Positions 54,709 through 63,167 of a stretch of DNA of 64,000 nt are shown in pieces. Both the position numbers and the translations under genes were made by a program. The DNA is from Defluviitalea phaphyphila (GTDB lineage: Bacteria; Bacillota; Clostridia; Lachnospirales; Defluviitaleaceae). The stretch spans positions 124,001-188,000 of the forward strand of contig NZ_JWID01000001.1 of assembly GCF_001466305.1 (NCBI RefSeq), written 5' to 3'. Under the pieces are notes generated by a model that saw only the letters and a program-made list of their open reading frames with translations, made no database searches and was not told where the DNA came from. Positions within the stretch are counted from its first letter, which is position 1. Each line of letters starts with the position of its first letter.

Positions 54709-55692
54709 TTAACGTTCTTCTCTAAAGTAAGCTTGTCCTAAACTTTTAGGAGGTTGAGATTCTCTTTTATTTCTCATACTTGTAATAATCAAAACAATAA
54801 TTGTAACGACATATGGTAACATTTTAAATAATTCTTGACTTCCTCTACTTAACCCTTCCATATAAAGATATAATATGTATAATGCTCCAAATAATATTGA
54901 GCCCCGAATAGCATTATAAGAATTCCAAACAGCAAATATAACCAACGCAATTGCAAGCCATCCTCTATCTCCAAATCCGTTATTAGTCCATGTACCTCCT
55001 AAATATTCCATAACAAAATATAAACCACCAAGGCCTGCAATCCCTCCGCCAAGCATTGTAGACAAATATTTATATTTAGCTACATCTATCCCCGCAGCAT
55101 CAGCGGCAGCAGGGTCTTCTCCTACAGAACGTAAATTTAAACCTATTTGGGTCTTATTTAAGAAAAAAGTTGTTAAAATCGCTAATATAATCCCTAAATA
55201 TGTCAAAAATCCATATGAAAATAATGTCTGTCCTATAATAGGAATTTTTGATAATAAAGGAATCTTAGTTTGATATGCACTAGCTGTTACTGCAACAGAT
55301 ATTTGTCCAACTCCTCCTGCAATTTTTGAAATAGAACCACCAAAAAAATTACCAAATCCTACTCCAAAAATTGTAAGTGCTAAACCAACTACATTTTGGT
55401 TAGCCCTTAATGTAACTGTAAGAACACTATATAAAAATGCACCTAATACAGCGCAGATGAATGCACAAATAAAGGAAATAATAAGACCTTTAAAAGGGCT
55501 TGGATTTTCGACTCCTTTTTCGTACAAAAAAGCCCCCATAAGTCCCGCAATACCTCCCATATACATTAATCCTGGTATTCCAAGATTAAGATTTCCTGAC
55601 TTTTCAGTGATTATTTCTCCTACTGCTCCAAATAAAATACTTATTCCTTGAGCAATTGCTTTTTGTATAAATATTAAAATTACATTCATCAT
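54709..55692 (-). CDS. Nucleoside/purine ABC importer permease 2, system 2
   Basis: A 327-residue permease of the YufQ/COG1079 type with about nine helices. Family motifs are ITEKSGNLNLGIPGLMYMGGIAGL near 27-50 and NNGFGDRGWLAIALVIFAVWN near 238-258. Like the paralogue of system 1 it ends AYFREER. It couples to the permease and ATPase upstream. AGGAGG lies 4 bases before ATG 55692 (or 7 before the second ATG at 55689). The hydroxylase large subunit gene follows directly, tying transport to oxidation. Confidence 0.92.
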   Translation of the reverse strand: MMNVILIFIQKAIAQGISILFGAVGEIITEKSGNLNLGIPGLMYMGGIAGLMGAFLYEKGVENPSPFKGLIISFICAFICAVLGAFLYSVLTVTLRANQNVVGLALTIFGVGFGNFFGGSISKIAGGVGQISVAVTASAYQTKIPLLSKIPIIGQTLFSYGFLTYLGIILAILTTFFLNKTQIGLNLRSVGEDPAAADAAGIDVAKYKYLSTMLGGGIAGLGGLYFVMEYLGGTWTNNGFGDRGWLAIALVIFAVWNSYNAIRGSILFGALYILYLYMEGLSRGSQELFKMLPYVVTIIVLIITSMRNKRESQPPKSLGQAYFREER

Positions 55693-55705
55693 TCTGCCTC
55701 CTAAT

Positions 55706-56734
55706 CTAATCTTTTTTTAACTTGATTTCATAATTAATAAAAAATTCACATCCTATCAAAAAGAAAATGATAATACCAGTAATAATGTCAGATGCATTTT
55801 CATTTAATCCATATAAAGAGGCAATTTGAATAGACCCTTTCTCCATAAATATCAATAATCCTGAAACAAATATCATGGCAACAGGATGAAATTTTGACAT
55901 CCAAGCTACAATAATAGCAGTAAAACCCCGACCTCCTGCTGTTGCAGTAGATATAGTATGACTTGCTCCACTTACAATAATACTTCCTGCTAATCCACAA
56001 ATTGCTCCAGAAAGTGCCATTGTCCTAATAATAACTTTTTTTACATTAATATTTATATACTTAGCTGTATTTATACTTGAACCAACAACAGCAATTTCAT
56101 AACCATGCTTTGTGTATTTTAAATATATAAAAACTAAAATTGTTATTATTAATACCAAAATAATATTCATTCCATATGTTAAATTAAATATTGGAGGAAA
56201 CCACCCTTGCTTAGTGGCACTATTAATAATACCAACAGTATTGGAACCCTTAGGTTTTTCCCAAAAGATAACGCAAAATGCGACAATTTGTATGGCAATA
56301 TAATTCATCATTAGAGTAAATAAAGTTTCATTAGTATTAAAGTATGCTTTAAATATTGCAGGAATAACTCCCCATATCATTCCAGCAATCGAACTAACAA
56401 TAAAAATTATTACTAGTAATAGCCAATTAGGAAAATAGTCGCCATAATAAATCATAGCTGCTGCAGTGGCAACTCCTCCCATTAGGATTTGCCCTTCTGC
56501 TCCAATATTCCAAAATTTCATTTTATAAGCAGGAACAAGTCCAACTGAAATAATGAATAATATCAAAATGTCTTTAATAGTAACCCAAATACGTCTTTTA
56601 TTTCCTATAGCTCCATTAATAATCTCTAAATATATTTGTAAAGGATTTAAATGCGTAATAGGTATAATAATTAATGCACAAAAAATCAATGCCATGATTA
56701 TAGCTATTATTCTTATCCCTATAGACTTTTTCAT
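55706..56734 (-). CDS. Nucleoside/purine ABC importer permease 1, system 2
   Basis: A 342-residue permease of the YufP/COG4603 type, with YKMKFWNIGAEGQILMGGVATAA near 70-92 and ATAGGRGFTAIIVAWMSKFHP near 268-288. I start it at ATG 56734, where MKKSIGIRIIAIIMALIF aligns with the start of its paralogue and a weak AAGAGAT lies upstream. A longer version from ATG 56803 (AGAAGGTGG upstream) would overlap the ATPase gene by about 50 bases and add a basic, non-hydrophobic tail. Which start is used is uncertain. Confidence 0.9.
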   Translation of the reverse strand: MKKSIGIRIIAIIMALIFCALIIIPITHLNPLQIYLEIINGAIGNKRRIWVTIKDILILFIISVGLVPAYKMKFWNIGAEGQILMGGVATAAAMIYYGDYFPNWLLLVIIFIVSSIAGMIWGVIPAIFKAYFNTNETLFTLMMNYIAIQIVAFCVIFWEKPKGSNTVGIINSATKQGWFPPIFNLTYGMNIILVLIITILVFIYLKYTKHGYEIAVVGSSINTAKYININVKKVIIRTMALSGAICGLAGSIIVSGASHTISTATAGGRGFTAIIVAWMSKFHPVAMIFVSGLLIFMEKGSIQIASLYGLNENASDIITGIIIFFLIGCEFFINYEIKLKKD

Positions 56735-56753
56735 TGATATTTGATCTCTTTTT

Positions 56754-58301
56754 TTAAGATATATATAATTCTTTTTTCTTTTCCCATTTATTCTTATATT
56801 CATATGAGCCACCTTCTACATTCTTTGTCATCATTATGCCAATTTTTTCTTTAGAAATTGTTTTTGCATCCTCTATTCCAGTTATTTTCCCATTATTCAA
56901 AACCATAACCCTATCACTAAGAGCTAGCAAAACATCTAAATCTTCTATAACGCATATAACAATAACTCCTTTCTTTTTTTGTTCATTTAATAAGTTGTAA
57001 ATCGTATAAGATGAATTAATATCTAATCCCCTAACAGGATACGCTACCATTAATACTCTTGGATTTTGCAATATCTCTCGTCCTACTAATATTTTCTGTA
57101 TATTCCCTCCGGATAATCTTCTAATAGGCGTTTCTATTCCCGGCGTTACAACCTTTAATTGATCAACTATTTTCTTTGCTATTTTTTTTGGTGAAGAACG
57201 ATCTAAAAATATAGACCTACCTTTAGAATAATTTCTTAGCATTATATTGTCTGTAATACCCATATCCGCTACAAGTCCCATTCCTAATCTGTCTTCTGGT
57301 ACAAAGGATATATCTATTTGAGAAATATCTTTTGAATTCCCCTGTTCATCAAAATATTTAATTTTTCCACTTTCTATTTTTTGTAATCCTGCTATAGCTT
57401 CTAAAAGTTCTTTCATACCACTGCCAGAAATTCCTGCTATTCCAAGAATTTCTCCTCCTTTTGCAGTAAAGGACACATTATCAACTACTTTTCGACCATC
57501 ATTGTTAATACAAGTAAGATTATTAACTTCTAATCGAGTTTTTGAATCCTTTACCTCTGCTCTTTTTATATCTAAATTAATTTTTTTTCCCACCATCATC
57601 TCCGTTAAATATGATATATTTGCTTCTGATGTTTTTATAGTTCCTATGTATTTCCCTTTTCTAAGTACTGCTATTCTGTCAGATAAATCTAATACTTCCT
57701 GCAATTTATGCGTGATAATAATTATAGATTTACCTGCTTTTTTCATATTTCTTAATATAGTAAATAATTTTTCAGTCTCTTGAGGTGTTAAAACTGCTGT
57801 TGGTTCATCTAAAATAAGAATATTGGCACCTCTATAAAGTACTTTTATAATTTCTACAGTTTGTTTTTCAGAAACAGACATATCATAAATTTTTTTATCT
57901 AAATCAAGTTCAAATCCGTACTTTTTAATTAGTTCTTGTAATTCATTCTTAACTTTAGCTAAGTTCAACATACGATTATTAGGTCTACCAAGAATAATAT
58001 TTTCTGTCGCTGTAAATATATCAATCAGTTTAAAATGTTGATGAATCATTCCAATTTTAAGTGCAAAGGCATCTTTGGGAGAACGTATAATAACTTTTTT
58101 CCCATTTATTAATATTTCTCCTTCATCCGGTGAATATATCCCAGAAAGCATATTCATTAGTGTTGTTTTTCCACTTCCATTTTCTCCAAGTATCGATAAT
58201 ATTTCTCCTTTTTTTACTTTAAGGTTCACATTATCATTGGCGATCACTTTCCCAAACCTTTTTGAAACATTTTTTACTTCAACAGCATAATTTTCTACCA
58301 T
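56754..58301 (-). CDS. Nucleoside/purine ABC importer ATPase (two ABC domains), system 2
   Basis: The 515-residue tandem ATPase is equivalent to that of system 1. Domain 1 has GENGSGKTTLMNML (about 38-51), MSVSEKQTVEIIKVL (about 143), where the usual LSGG is changed, and LILDEPTAVLTP (about 162). Domain 2 has GISGSGMKELLEAI (about 290), a degenerate Walker A, and LSGGNIQKILVGREIL (about 405). The C-terminal 20 residues (EYKNKWEKKKELYIS) extend past the normal family end. AGGAGGATTAA precedes ATG 58301. It is the second gene of the operon after the binding protein. Confidence 0.93.
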   Translation of the reverse strand: MVENYAVEVKNVSKRFGKVIANDNVNLKVKKGEILSILGENGSGKTTLMNMLSGIYSPDEGEILINGKKVIIRSPKDAFALKIGMIHQHFKLIDIFTATENIILGRPNNRMLNLAKVKNELQELIKKYGFELDLDKKIYDMSVSEKQTVEIIKVLYRGANILILDEPTAVLTPQETEKLFTILRNMKKAGKSIIIITHKLQEVLDLSDRIAVLRKGKYIGTIKTSEANISYLTEMMVGKKINLDIKRAEVKDSKTRLEVNNLTCINNDGRKVVDNVSFTAKGGEILGIAGISGSGMKELLEAIAGLQKIESGKIKYFDEQGNSKDISQIDISFVPEDRLGMGLVADMGITDNIMLRNYSKGRSIFLDRSSPKKIAKKIVDQLKVVTPGIETPIRRLSGGNIQKILVGREILQNPRVLMVAYPVRGLDINSSYTIYNLLNEQKKKGVIVICVIEDLDVLLALSDRVMVLNNGKITGIEDAKTISKEKIGIMMTKNVEGGSYEYKNKWEKKKELYIS

Positions 58302-58398
58302 AAATTAATCCTCCTTAATGTAAATGCAGAACTGTATTTAACAATTCTGCATTCACTGTATAATTAAAGGCTATTATATAATTTTGTTACATTATTTA

Positions 58399-59667
58399 TT
58401 AATCAGTTGTTAATTCAGTAATACCATCTATCCTAAGGTCAAAGGAAGGTGCTGATTTAAGTTCAGATTCATGAAAATAACCATCAAATACATATTCTTT
58501 ATATTTTGCATAATTTTCATCTGTTTCCATTAAATCTTCAATTGAAGAACCATTTATGGTAAATGTAGATGTATCAAACACATGTAATTCTCCTGACTTA
58601 ATTGCTTCTTCCACTTCTGCAACCTTTTCAGCTGTACCTTCAGGAACTATATTTTCATTTAATTCTGTAATTGACACTGCTCCTTCAGCAAATCCTTCAG
58701 ACCAATCTGCTGGAAGTTTTCCACCTTCCATTACTGTTTTAACTGCATATGTATAATAAACTCCCCAATTATTAGCAGCTGATGTCAAAGCTGTATTTGG
58801 AGCAACGGAAGTCATATCTACATTATATCCAACTATTGGAACTCCATTAGCTTCACATGCTGTAGCTCCTCCTGTTGTATCAGCATGTTGACTAATTAAT
58901 ACACAACCATCAGCAATAAGTGCTTCTGCTGTTTCTTTTTCTAATGTCATATCTGCCCAACTATTTGTATATTGTACTTCCATTGTTGCTGTTTCACATA
59001 CACTTCTTACCCCTAAGAAAAAGGCTGTATATCCACTAACTACTTCAGCATAAGGATATGCTCCAATGTATCCTATTTTACACTCATCTTCTGTAATAAT
59101 TCCATCTGCAATCATTTCATTCAATTTTAATCCAGCTACAACACCTGCTACATATCGTGCTTCATAAACATCTGTGAAATAATTACATATATTATCCAGT
59201 CCACTTGCTGCCGCTTGATAACCTGTCGCATGAGCAAATTGAATATCTGGATATTCACTTGCTGCCTGAATTGTATAATCTTCATGTCCAAAACTTGTAG
59301 TAAAAATAATGTCACAACCTTGTTCTGCTAAATCAACTATTGCATCATAACATGTTTCGTTTTCTGGAATATTGGTTTTTTCAATAATTTGTTCATCGCT
59401 TAATCCTAAAGCTTCTTGCATACTATCTATACCTTTCATATGCGCTTCAGTATATCCTTCATTTTCATCTCCAATATAAACAACCCCTACCTTAAAATCA
59501 TTAGAAGAATCAGAGACTTCAGATGAATTATCTGCAACGTCAGATTTTGTTGTTTCTGATGAATCTGATGTTGATGAATCTGACGTTGATGTGCTTGTTC
59601 CACATCCTGCTAATGTAATCACCATTAATATAAATATTAAACCTACAGATAAAATTTTCTTTTTCAT
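58399..59667 (-). CDS. BMP-family ABC importer binding lipoprotein, system 2
   Basis: A 422-residue lipoprotein (signal ending LAGC, cysteine about 22, followed by a long Ser/Thr/Asp linker to about 55). The BMP fold begins KVGVVYIGDENEGYTEAHMKGID and includes IIFTTSFGHEDYTIQAASEYPDIQFAH and KIGYIGAYPYAEVVSGYTAFFLGVRS, a variant larger than the system 1 protein by about 80 residues. This subgroup occurs beside purine and purine-ring degrading genes. It is first in a long operon running through the transporter into the hydroxylases, mocA and ade. AAAGGAGGAAAA precedes ATG 59667. Confidence 0.9.
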   Translation of the reverse strand: MKKKILSVGLIFILMVITLAGCGTSTSTSDSSTSDSSETTKSDVADNSSEVSDSSNDFKVGVVYIGDENEGYTEAHMKGIDSMQEALGLSDEQIIEKTNIPENETCYDAIVDLAEQGCDIIFTTSFGHEDYTIQAASEYPDIQFAHATGYQAAASGLDNICNYFTDVYEARYVAGVVAGLKLNEMIADGIITEDECKIGYIGAYPYAEVVSGYTAFFLGVRSVCETATMEVQYTNSWADMTLEKETAEALIADGCVLISQHADTTGGATACEANGVPIVGYNVDMTSVAPNTALTSAANNWGVYYTYAVKTVMEGGKLPADWSEGFAEGAVSITELNENIVPEGTAEKVAEVEEAIKSGELHVFDTSTFTINGSSIEDLMETDENYAKYKEYVFDGYFHESELKSAPSFDLRIDGITELTTD

Positions 59668-59707
59668 AATATTTTCCTCCTTTTAATCTTTATAAAAATT
59701 CATAAAT

Positions 59708-59745
59708 AAAAAAGGAGTCACGTATTTTTCACACGTAACTCCTTT
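59708..59745 (-). terminator. Terminator/attenuator hairpin before the system 2 operon
   Basis: AAAGGAGT-C-ACGT (59711-59723) pairs with ACGT-A-ACTCCTTT (59733-59745), with six T residues on the minus strand. It lies after ridA but downstream of the promoter at 59793-59821, so transcripts from that promoter must pass through it. Confidence 0.85.
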
Positions 59746-59791
59746 GTCACTTTGCTACTTATATTTTATTCAAACCTATTTTATTAAAAAG

Positions 59792-59813
59792 TATTTTATC
59801 ATTTGATAAAATA
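59792..59813. promoter_or_regulatory. Palindrome inside the promoter spacer of the system 2 operon
   Basis: TATTTTATCA and TGATAAAATA form 10-base perfect arms around TT. The repeat covers the -10 box and the spacer, a classic place for a repressor. The TetR encoded at 45632 is one candidate binder. Confidence 0.65.
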
Positions 59814-59821
59814 TTTGTCAA
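59793..59821 (-). promoter_or_regulatory. Near-consensus promoter of the system 2 transporter/hydroxylase operon
   Basis: TTGACA (59816-59821) and TAAAAT (59793-59798) on the minus strand are spaced by 17 bp. Initiation near 59786 gives a leader of about 118 bases containing the hairpin at 59708-59745. Confidence 0.8.
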
Positions 59822-59863
59822 TATTTTTATTAATTATTTGTATTTATTACTTTATTTAGATAT

Positions 59864-60238
59864 CTATTTTACTGCTATTGCTTCAATTTCTATAAGTGCA
59901 TTTTTAGGTAATTTAGAAACCTCAACAGCACTTCTACAAGGATATTCTCCATCAAAAAACTCAGCATAAATCTCATTTATTTTTGAAAAATTATCCATAT
60001 TAGTCGTAAAAATTGTAGTTTTAACAATATCTTTAGATGTACAATTTGCCTCTTTCAATATTTCCATAACATTTTTTAAGGATTGTCTTGTTTGTTCTTC
60101 TATTGTATTAGGCATTTCTCCGTCTATAGGATTAATTGGAAGTTGTCCTGAAACAAACACTAAATTTCCTACAATTTTCCCTTGTGAATATGGTCCTATT
60201 GCAATAGGAGCTTTATTTGTCGAAATTATTTTTCTCAT
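59864..60238 (-). CDS. ridA: RidA-family enamine/imine deaminase
   Basis: A 124-residue enzyme that hydrolyses 2-aminoacrylate and related imines to keto acids. Signature residues are GPYSQGKIVGNLVFVSGQLPINP (12-34), IVKTTIFTTNMDNFSKINEIYAEFF (near 70-94) with the conserved arginine in PCRSAVEVSKLPKNALIEIEAIA. It directly follows the diaminopropionate ammonia-lyase gene, whose reaction releases 2-aminoacrylate, so the pairing makes chemical sense. ATG 60238 gives the family length. It has no close Shine-Dalgarno site, and the AAAGGAG 52 bases upstream serves a 7-codon minigene instead. Confidence 0.95.
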   Translation of the reverse strand: MRKIISTNKAPIAIGPYSQGKIVGNLVFVSGQLPINPIDGEMPNTIEEQTRQSLKNVMEILKEANCTSKDIVKTTIFTTNMDNFSKINEIYAEFFDGEYPCRSAVEVSKLPKNALIEIEAIAVK

Positions 60239-60248
60239 AATATATAGC

Positions 60249-60277
60249 ACATGGACTTTAATATACAAAATCCATGT
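60249..60277 (-). other. Hairpin in the ridA leader
   Basis: ACATGGA (60249-60255) pairs with TCCATGT (60271-60277). It lies between the AAAGGAG site near 60290-60297 and the ridA start. A 7-codon reading frame (ATG GAC ATG GAT TTT GTA TAT, then TAA) begins after that site and overlaps the stem. Confidence 0.5.
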
Positions 60278-60295
60278 CCATTTTCACTCCTTTCT

Positions 60296-61516
60296 TTATT
60301 TAGTAGACAAATAAGAGTAAGCACCATTCCAAACAACATTTCTATAATTAACGGGATCTGTATCTCCCTCTGTTGAAAAAATTAAAACTTTTGAATCTTT
60401 ATTTAGTTTAGCTTCTTTTCTAAAAGATAAATATTTTTCATCACTCATTATTGTACTAATTAGTCCCATACCAATTGCTCCGGATTCTCCAGATATAATT
60501 TGTTTATCTCCTTTTAATGGAGCTCCTAACATTCTCATTCCTTTAGCTGCTACCCAATCTGGACATGATACAAACAAATCTACATGATTTCTTAAAATAT
60601 CCCAAGAAATTGTATTAGGTTCTCCGCAAGCAAGTCCTGCCATAATTGTAGATAAATCTCCTTTAACTGTATGTATTTCTCCATCTGCTTTTATTGCACT
60701 TTGGTATAAACAATCTGCTGCTTGTGCTTCCATTACAATGAAAATAGGTGGATCATCATAAAATAAATTTGCAAAATATCCTACAACAGCTCCAGCCAAG
60801 GAGCCAACTCCTGCTTGAATAAAAATGTGGCTAGGTCTATTAATTTCTAATTCTTTCATTTGTTCATATGCTTCTTTTGCCATAGTACCATAGCCCTGCA
60901 TAATCCATCCAGGAATTTCTTCATATCCTTCCCAGGCAGTATCTTGAATTACCACTCCTCGTTTACTCATCTTAGCTTCCTTAGCAACTAATCTAACACA
61001 ATCATCATAATTTAAATCTTCTATAGATACTTCTGCATTTTCTTTTTTTATATTCTCTAATCTTGCTTTTACTGTTCCTTTGGGCATACGTACCACTGAT
61101 TTTTGTCCTAACTTATTTGCTGCCCAAGCTACTCCTCGTCCATGATTTCCATCTGTAGCGGTAAAAAAAGTAACTTGTCCAAATTCATCTTTTAGTTTTT
61201 GTGATGTTAAAAAATTATAATCTACTTCTAAAATATCTTTTCCTATTTCTTTTGATATATATTTTCCTATAGCAAATGAGCTTCCTAATACTTTAAAAGC
61301 ATTTAATCCAAAACGATAAGATTCATCCTTAACTAATAATTCACCAATTCCTAAGTATTCAGCCATCTTTTTTAATCTTATCAAAGGAGTAGCATTATAT
61401 TCTGGAAAACTTTTATGAAACTTATATGATATTTCAATATTATCTTTAGACATTAATTTTAAATATTTATCTTCAGTTTTTGGTATAGAATTTTTTACCC
61501 ACTTTATTTCAGACAT
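60296..61516 (-). CDS. dpaL: Diaminopropionate ammonia-lyase
   Basis: A 406-residue PLP enzyme converting 2,3-diaminopropionate to pyruvate and two ammonia. Its PLP lysine is in RFGLNAFKVLGSSFA near 70-84. TATDGNHGRGVAWAANKLG near 118-136 and QAGVGSLAGAVVGYF near 238 are family motifs, and SGESGAIGMGL near 345 binds phosphate. It is the YgeX homologue of the purine cluster, forming the last step of ring-carbon release. ATG 61516 has GGAGGTAAC upstream. An earlier frame start is not supported. Confidence 0.95.
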   Translation of the reverse strand: MSEIKWVKNSIPKTEDKYLKLMSKDNIEISYKFHKSFPEYNATPLIRLKKMAEYLGIGELLVKDESYRFGLNAFKVLGSSFAIGKYISKEIGKDILEVDYNFLTSQKLKDEFGQVTFFTATDGNHGRGVAWAANKLGQKSVVRMPKGTVKARLENIKKENAEVSIEDLNYDDCVRLVAKEAKMSKRGVVIQDTAWEGYEEIPGWIMQGYGTMAKEAYEQMKELEINRPSHIFIQAGVGSLAGAVVGYFANLFYDDPPIFIVMEAQAADCLYQSAIKADGEIHTVKGDLSTIMAGLACGEPNTISWDILRNHVDLFVSCPDWVAAKGMRMLGAPLKGDKQIISGESGAIGMGLISTIMSDEKYLSFRKEAKLNKDSKVLIFSTEGDTDPVNYRNVVWNGAYSYLSTK

Positions 61517-61573
61517 TTTGTTACCTCCAAATATAAACACTAATCTAAATAGATTACATTTTTATTTCTAATT

Positions 61574-63157
61574 TTATCTATATATAACAGACCCATTCCT
61601 TTTACCAGTGTGATTACTATTCTCTACTTCTATAATTCCATTTACAAATACATAATCAATCCCAACTGGAAATGCTATTGGATTTTCAAAAGTTGCAACA
61701 TCAGCTATAGTATTAGGATCAAAAATTACTAAATCTGCATAATATCCTTTTTTTAAATACCCCCTCTTTTTAAGATTAAAAGTATCTGCTGCTTTACCTG
61801 TCATTTTTCGAATAGCTTCTTCTAAAGAAATAATTTTTTCTTCTCTATAATATTTTCTTAAAAATCGAGGAAAAGAACCATATACACGAGGATGGGGTTT
61901 TCCAGGTCCAAGTAAACCATCTGTACAAAGATTCATCTCTTCACACTTAATAAATAACTTAACATTTTCTTCTGTTCCATAGTAATCTACCATTCCTACG
62001 GAATTCTGTTCATCTAATATTAAATCATATGAAGCATTATAAGGATCTTTCCCTTGCATTTCAGCTATTTCTAATAATGATTTCCCTAAAAATTTTTCAT
62101 TTTCTTTTTTAGTTACACTAGTTATAAATATCTTATCGAATCCTGCAAAATCTATAAAATTATCCCATTCAGTATTAGTTTTTATATCTTCTGTTATCTT
62201 TTCTCTTTCTACAGGGTCTTTTAAACGTTCCATTAATTTATCATTCCCACCATCATGTACCCATGGTGGTAAAATAACTCCTAATGTAGTGCTACCTGCA
62301 ATATATGGATATTGATCAAAAGATACACTTATGCCTTCTTTCTCTGCCTTATGAATCATCTCTATTAAGTATTCTGCTTTATCCCAAAGCTTTTTTGAAC
62401 AGATTTTAAAATGAGAAAAATGTATCTTAACTCCTGATTTTTCCCCTATTTCAAAAGTTTCTTCCATTGATTTTATAATATTATTTCCTTCACTTCTCTG
62501 ATGAGTTACAAAAATTCCATCATATTCTTTTACAGCTTTACACAATTCAATTAATTCTTTTGTATTGGCATATGTACAAGGAGTATAAATAAGTCCTGTA
62601 GACATACCTATAGCCCCTGATTCCATTTCTCTTCTTATAACATCTTTCATTTTTTCTATTTCCTGTTCAGTAGCCGGGCGATCATCAAGTCCCATAACTT
62701 CCATTCTAACATTCCCATGTGGAATAAGATAACATAAATTAGAACCAGGTTTTACATTATATAAAAGTTTAAGATAACCTTTTGTAGTCTTATAGTTCCA
62801 ATCTATTTTATCTGAGTATCCATTAATTCCAGAAATGTTTCTTCTCCAAACATCGATATATTTTTCTGGTAATGGAGCCATTGAAATTCCATCTTGTCCT
62901 AAAACTTCTGTTGTAATTCCCTGCATAATCTTAGGCAATATTCTCGGGTCTTCAAAAACCATTAAATCTGAGTGACTGTGAGTATCAATAAATCCAGGAG
63001 AAACCACTTTTCCCTTTGCATCAATTACTATGTCATATGTTAAATCTGGTACATTCCCAACTCCAATAATTAAATCATCCTGTATTGCAATACTGCCTTT
63101 ATAACTTTTTTCTCCACTTCCATCAATAATTATTGCATTTTCAATTTTTGTTAACAC
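61574..63157 (-). CDS. D-aminoacylase-like amidohydrolase
   Basis: A 527-residue amidohydrolase of the N-acyl-D-amino-acid deacylase/dihydropyrimidinase superfamily. Metal-site motifs are VVSPGFIDTHSHSDLMVFEDP (near 49-69), the glutamate in MQGITTEVLGQDG (near 80-92), HQRSEGNN near 220, HFSHFKICSKKLWD near 245 and the C-terminal GLLGPGKPHPRVYGSFPRFLRKYY near 420-445. It probably hydrolyses an N-carbamoyl or N-acyl intermediate in the purine breakdown path. The natural substrate is not known. GTG 63157 is preceded by AGAGGTGAT. It lies 10 bases after the ygeY stop codon. Confidence 0.87.
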   Translation of the reverse strand: MLTKIENAIIIDGSGEKSYKGSIAIQDDLIIGVGNVPDLTYDIVIDAKGKVVSPGFIDTHSHSDLMVFEDPRILPKIMQGITTEVLGQDGISMAPLPEKYIDVWRRNISGINGYSDKIDWNYKTTKGYLKLLYNVKPGSNLCYLIPHGNVRMEVMGLDDRPATEQEIEKMKDVIRREMESGAIGMSTGLIYTPCTYANTKELIELCKAVKEYDGIFVTHQRSEGNNIIKSMEETFEIGEKSGVKIHFSHFKICSKKLWDKAEYLIEMIHKAEKEGISVSFDQYPYIAGSTTLGVILPPWVHDGGNDKLMERLKDPVEREKITEDIKTNTEWDNFIDFAGFDKIFITSVTKKENEKFLGKSLLEIAEMQGKDPYNASYDLILDEQNSVGMVDYYGTEENVKLFIKCEEMNLCTDGLLGPGKPHPRVYGSFPRFLRKYYREEKIISLEEAIRKMTGKAADTFNLKKRGYLKKGYYADLVIFDPNTIADVATFENPIAFPVGIDYVFVNGIIEVENSNHTGKRNGSVIYR

Positions 63158-63167
63158 ATTATCACCT

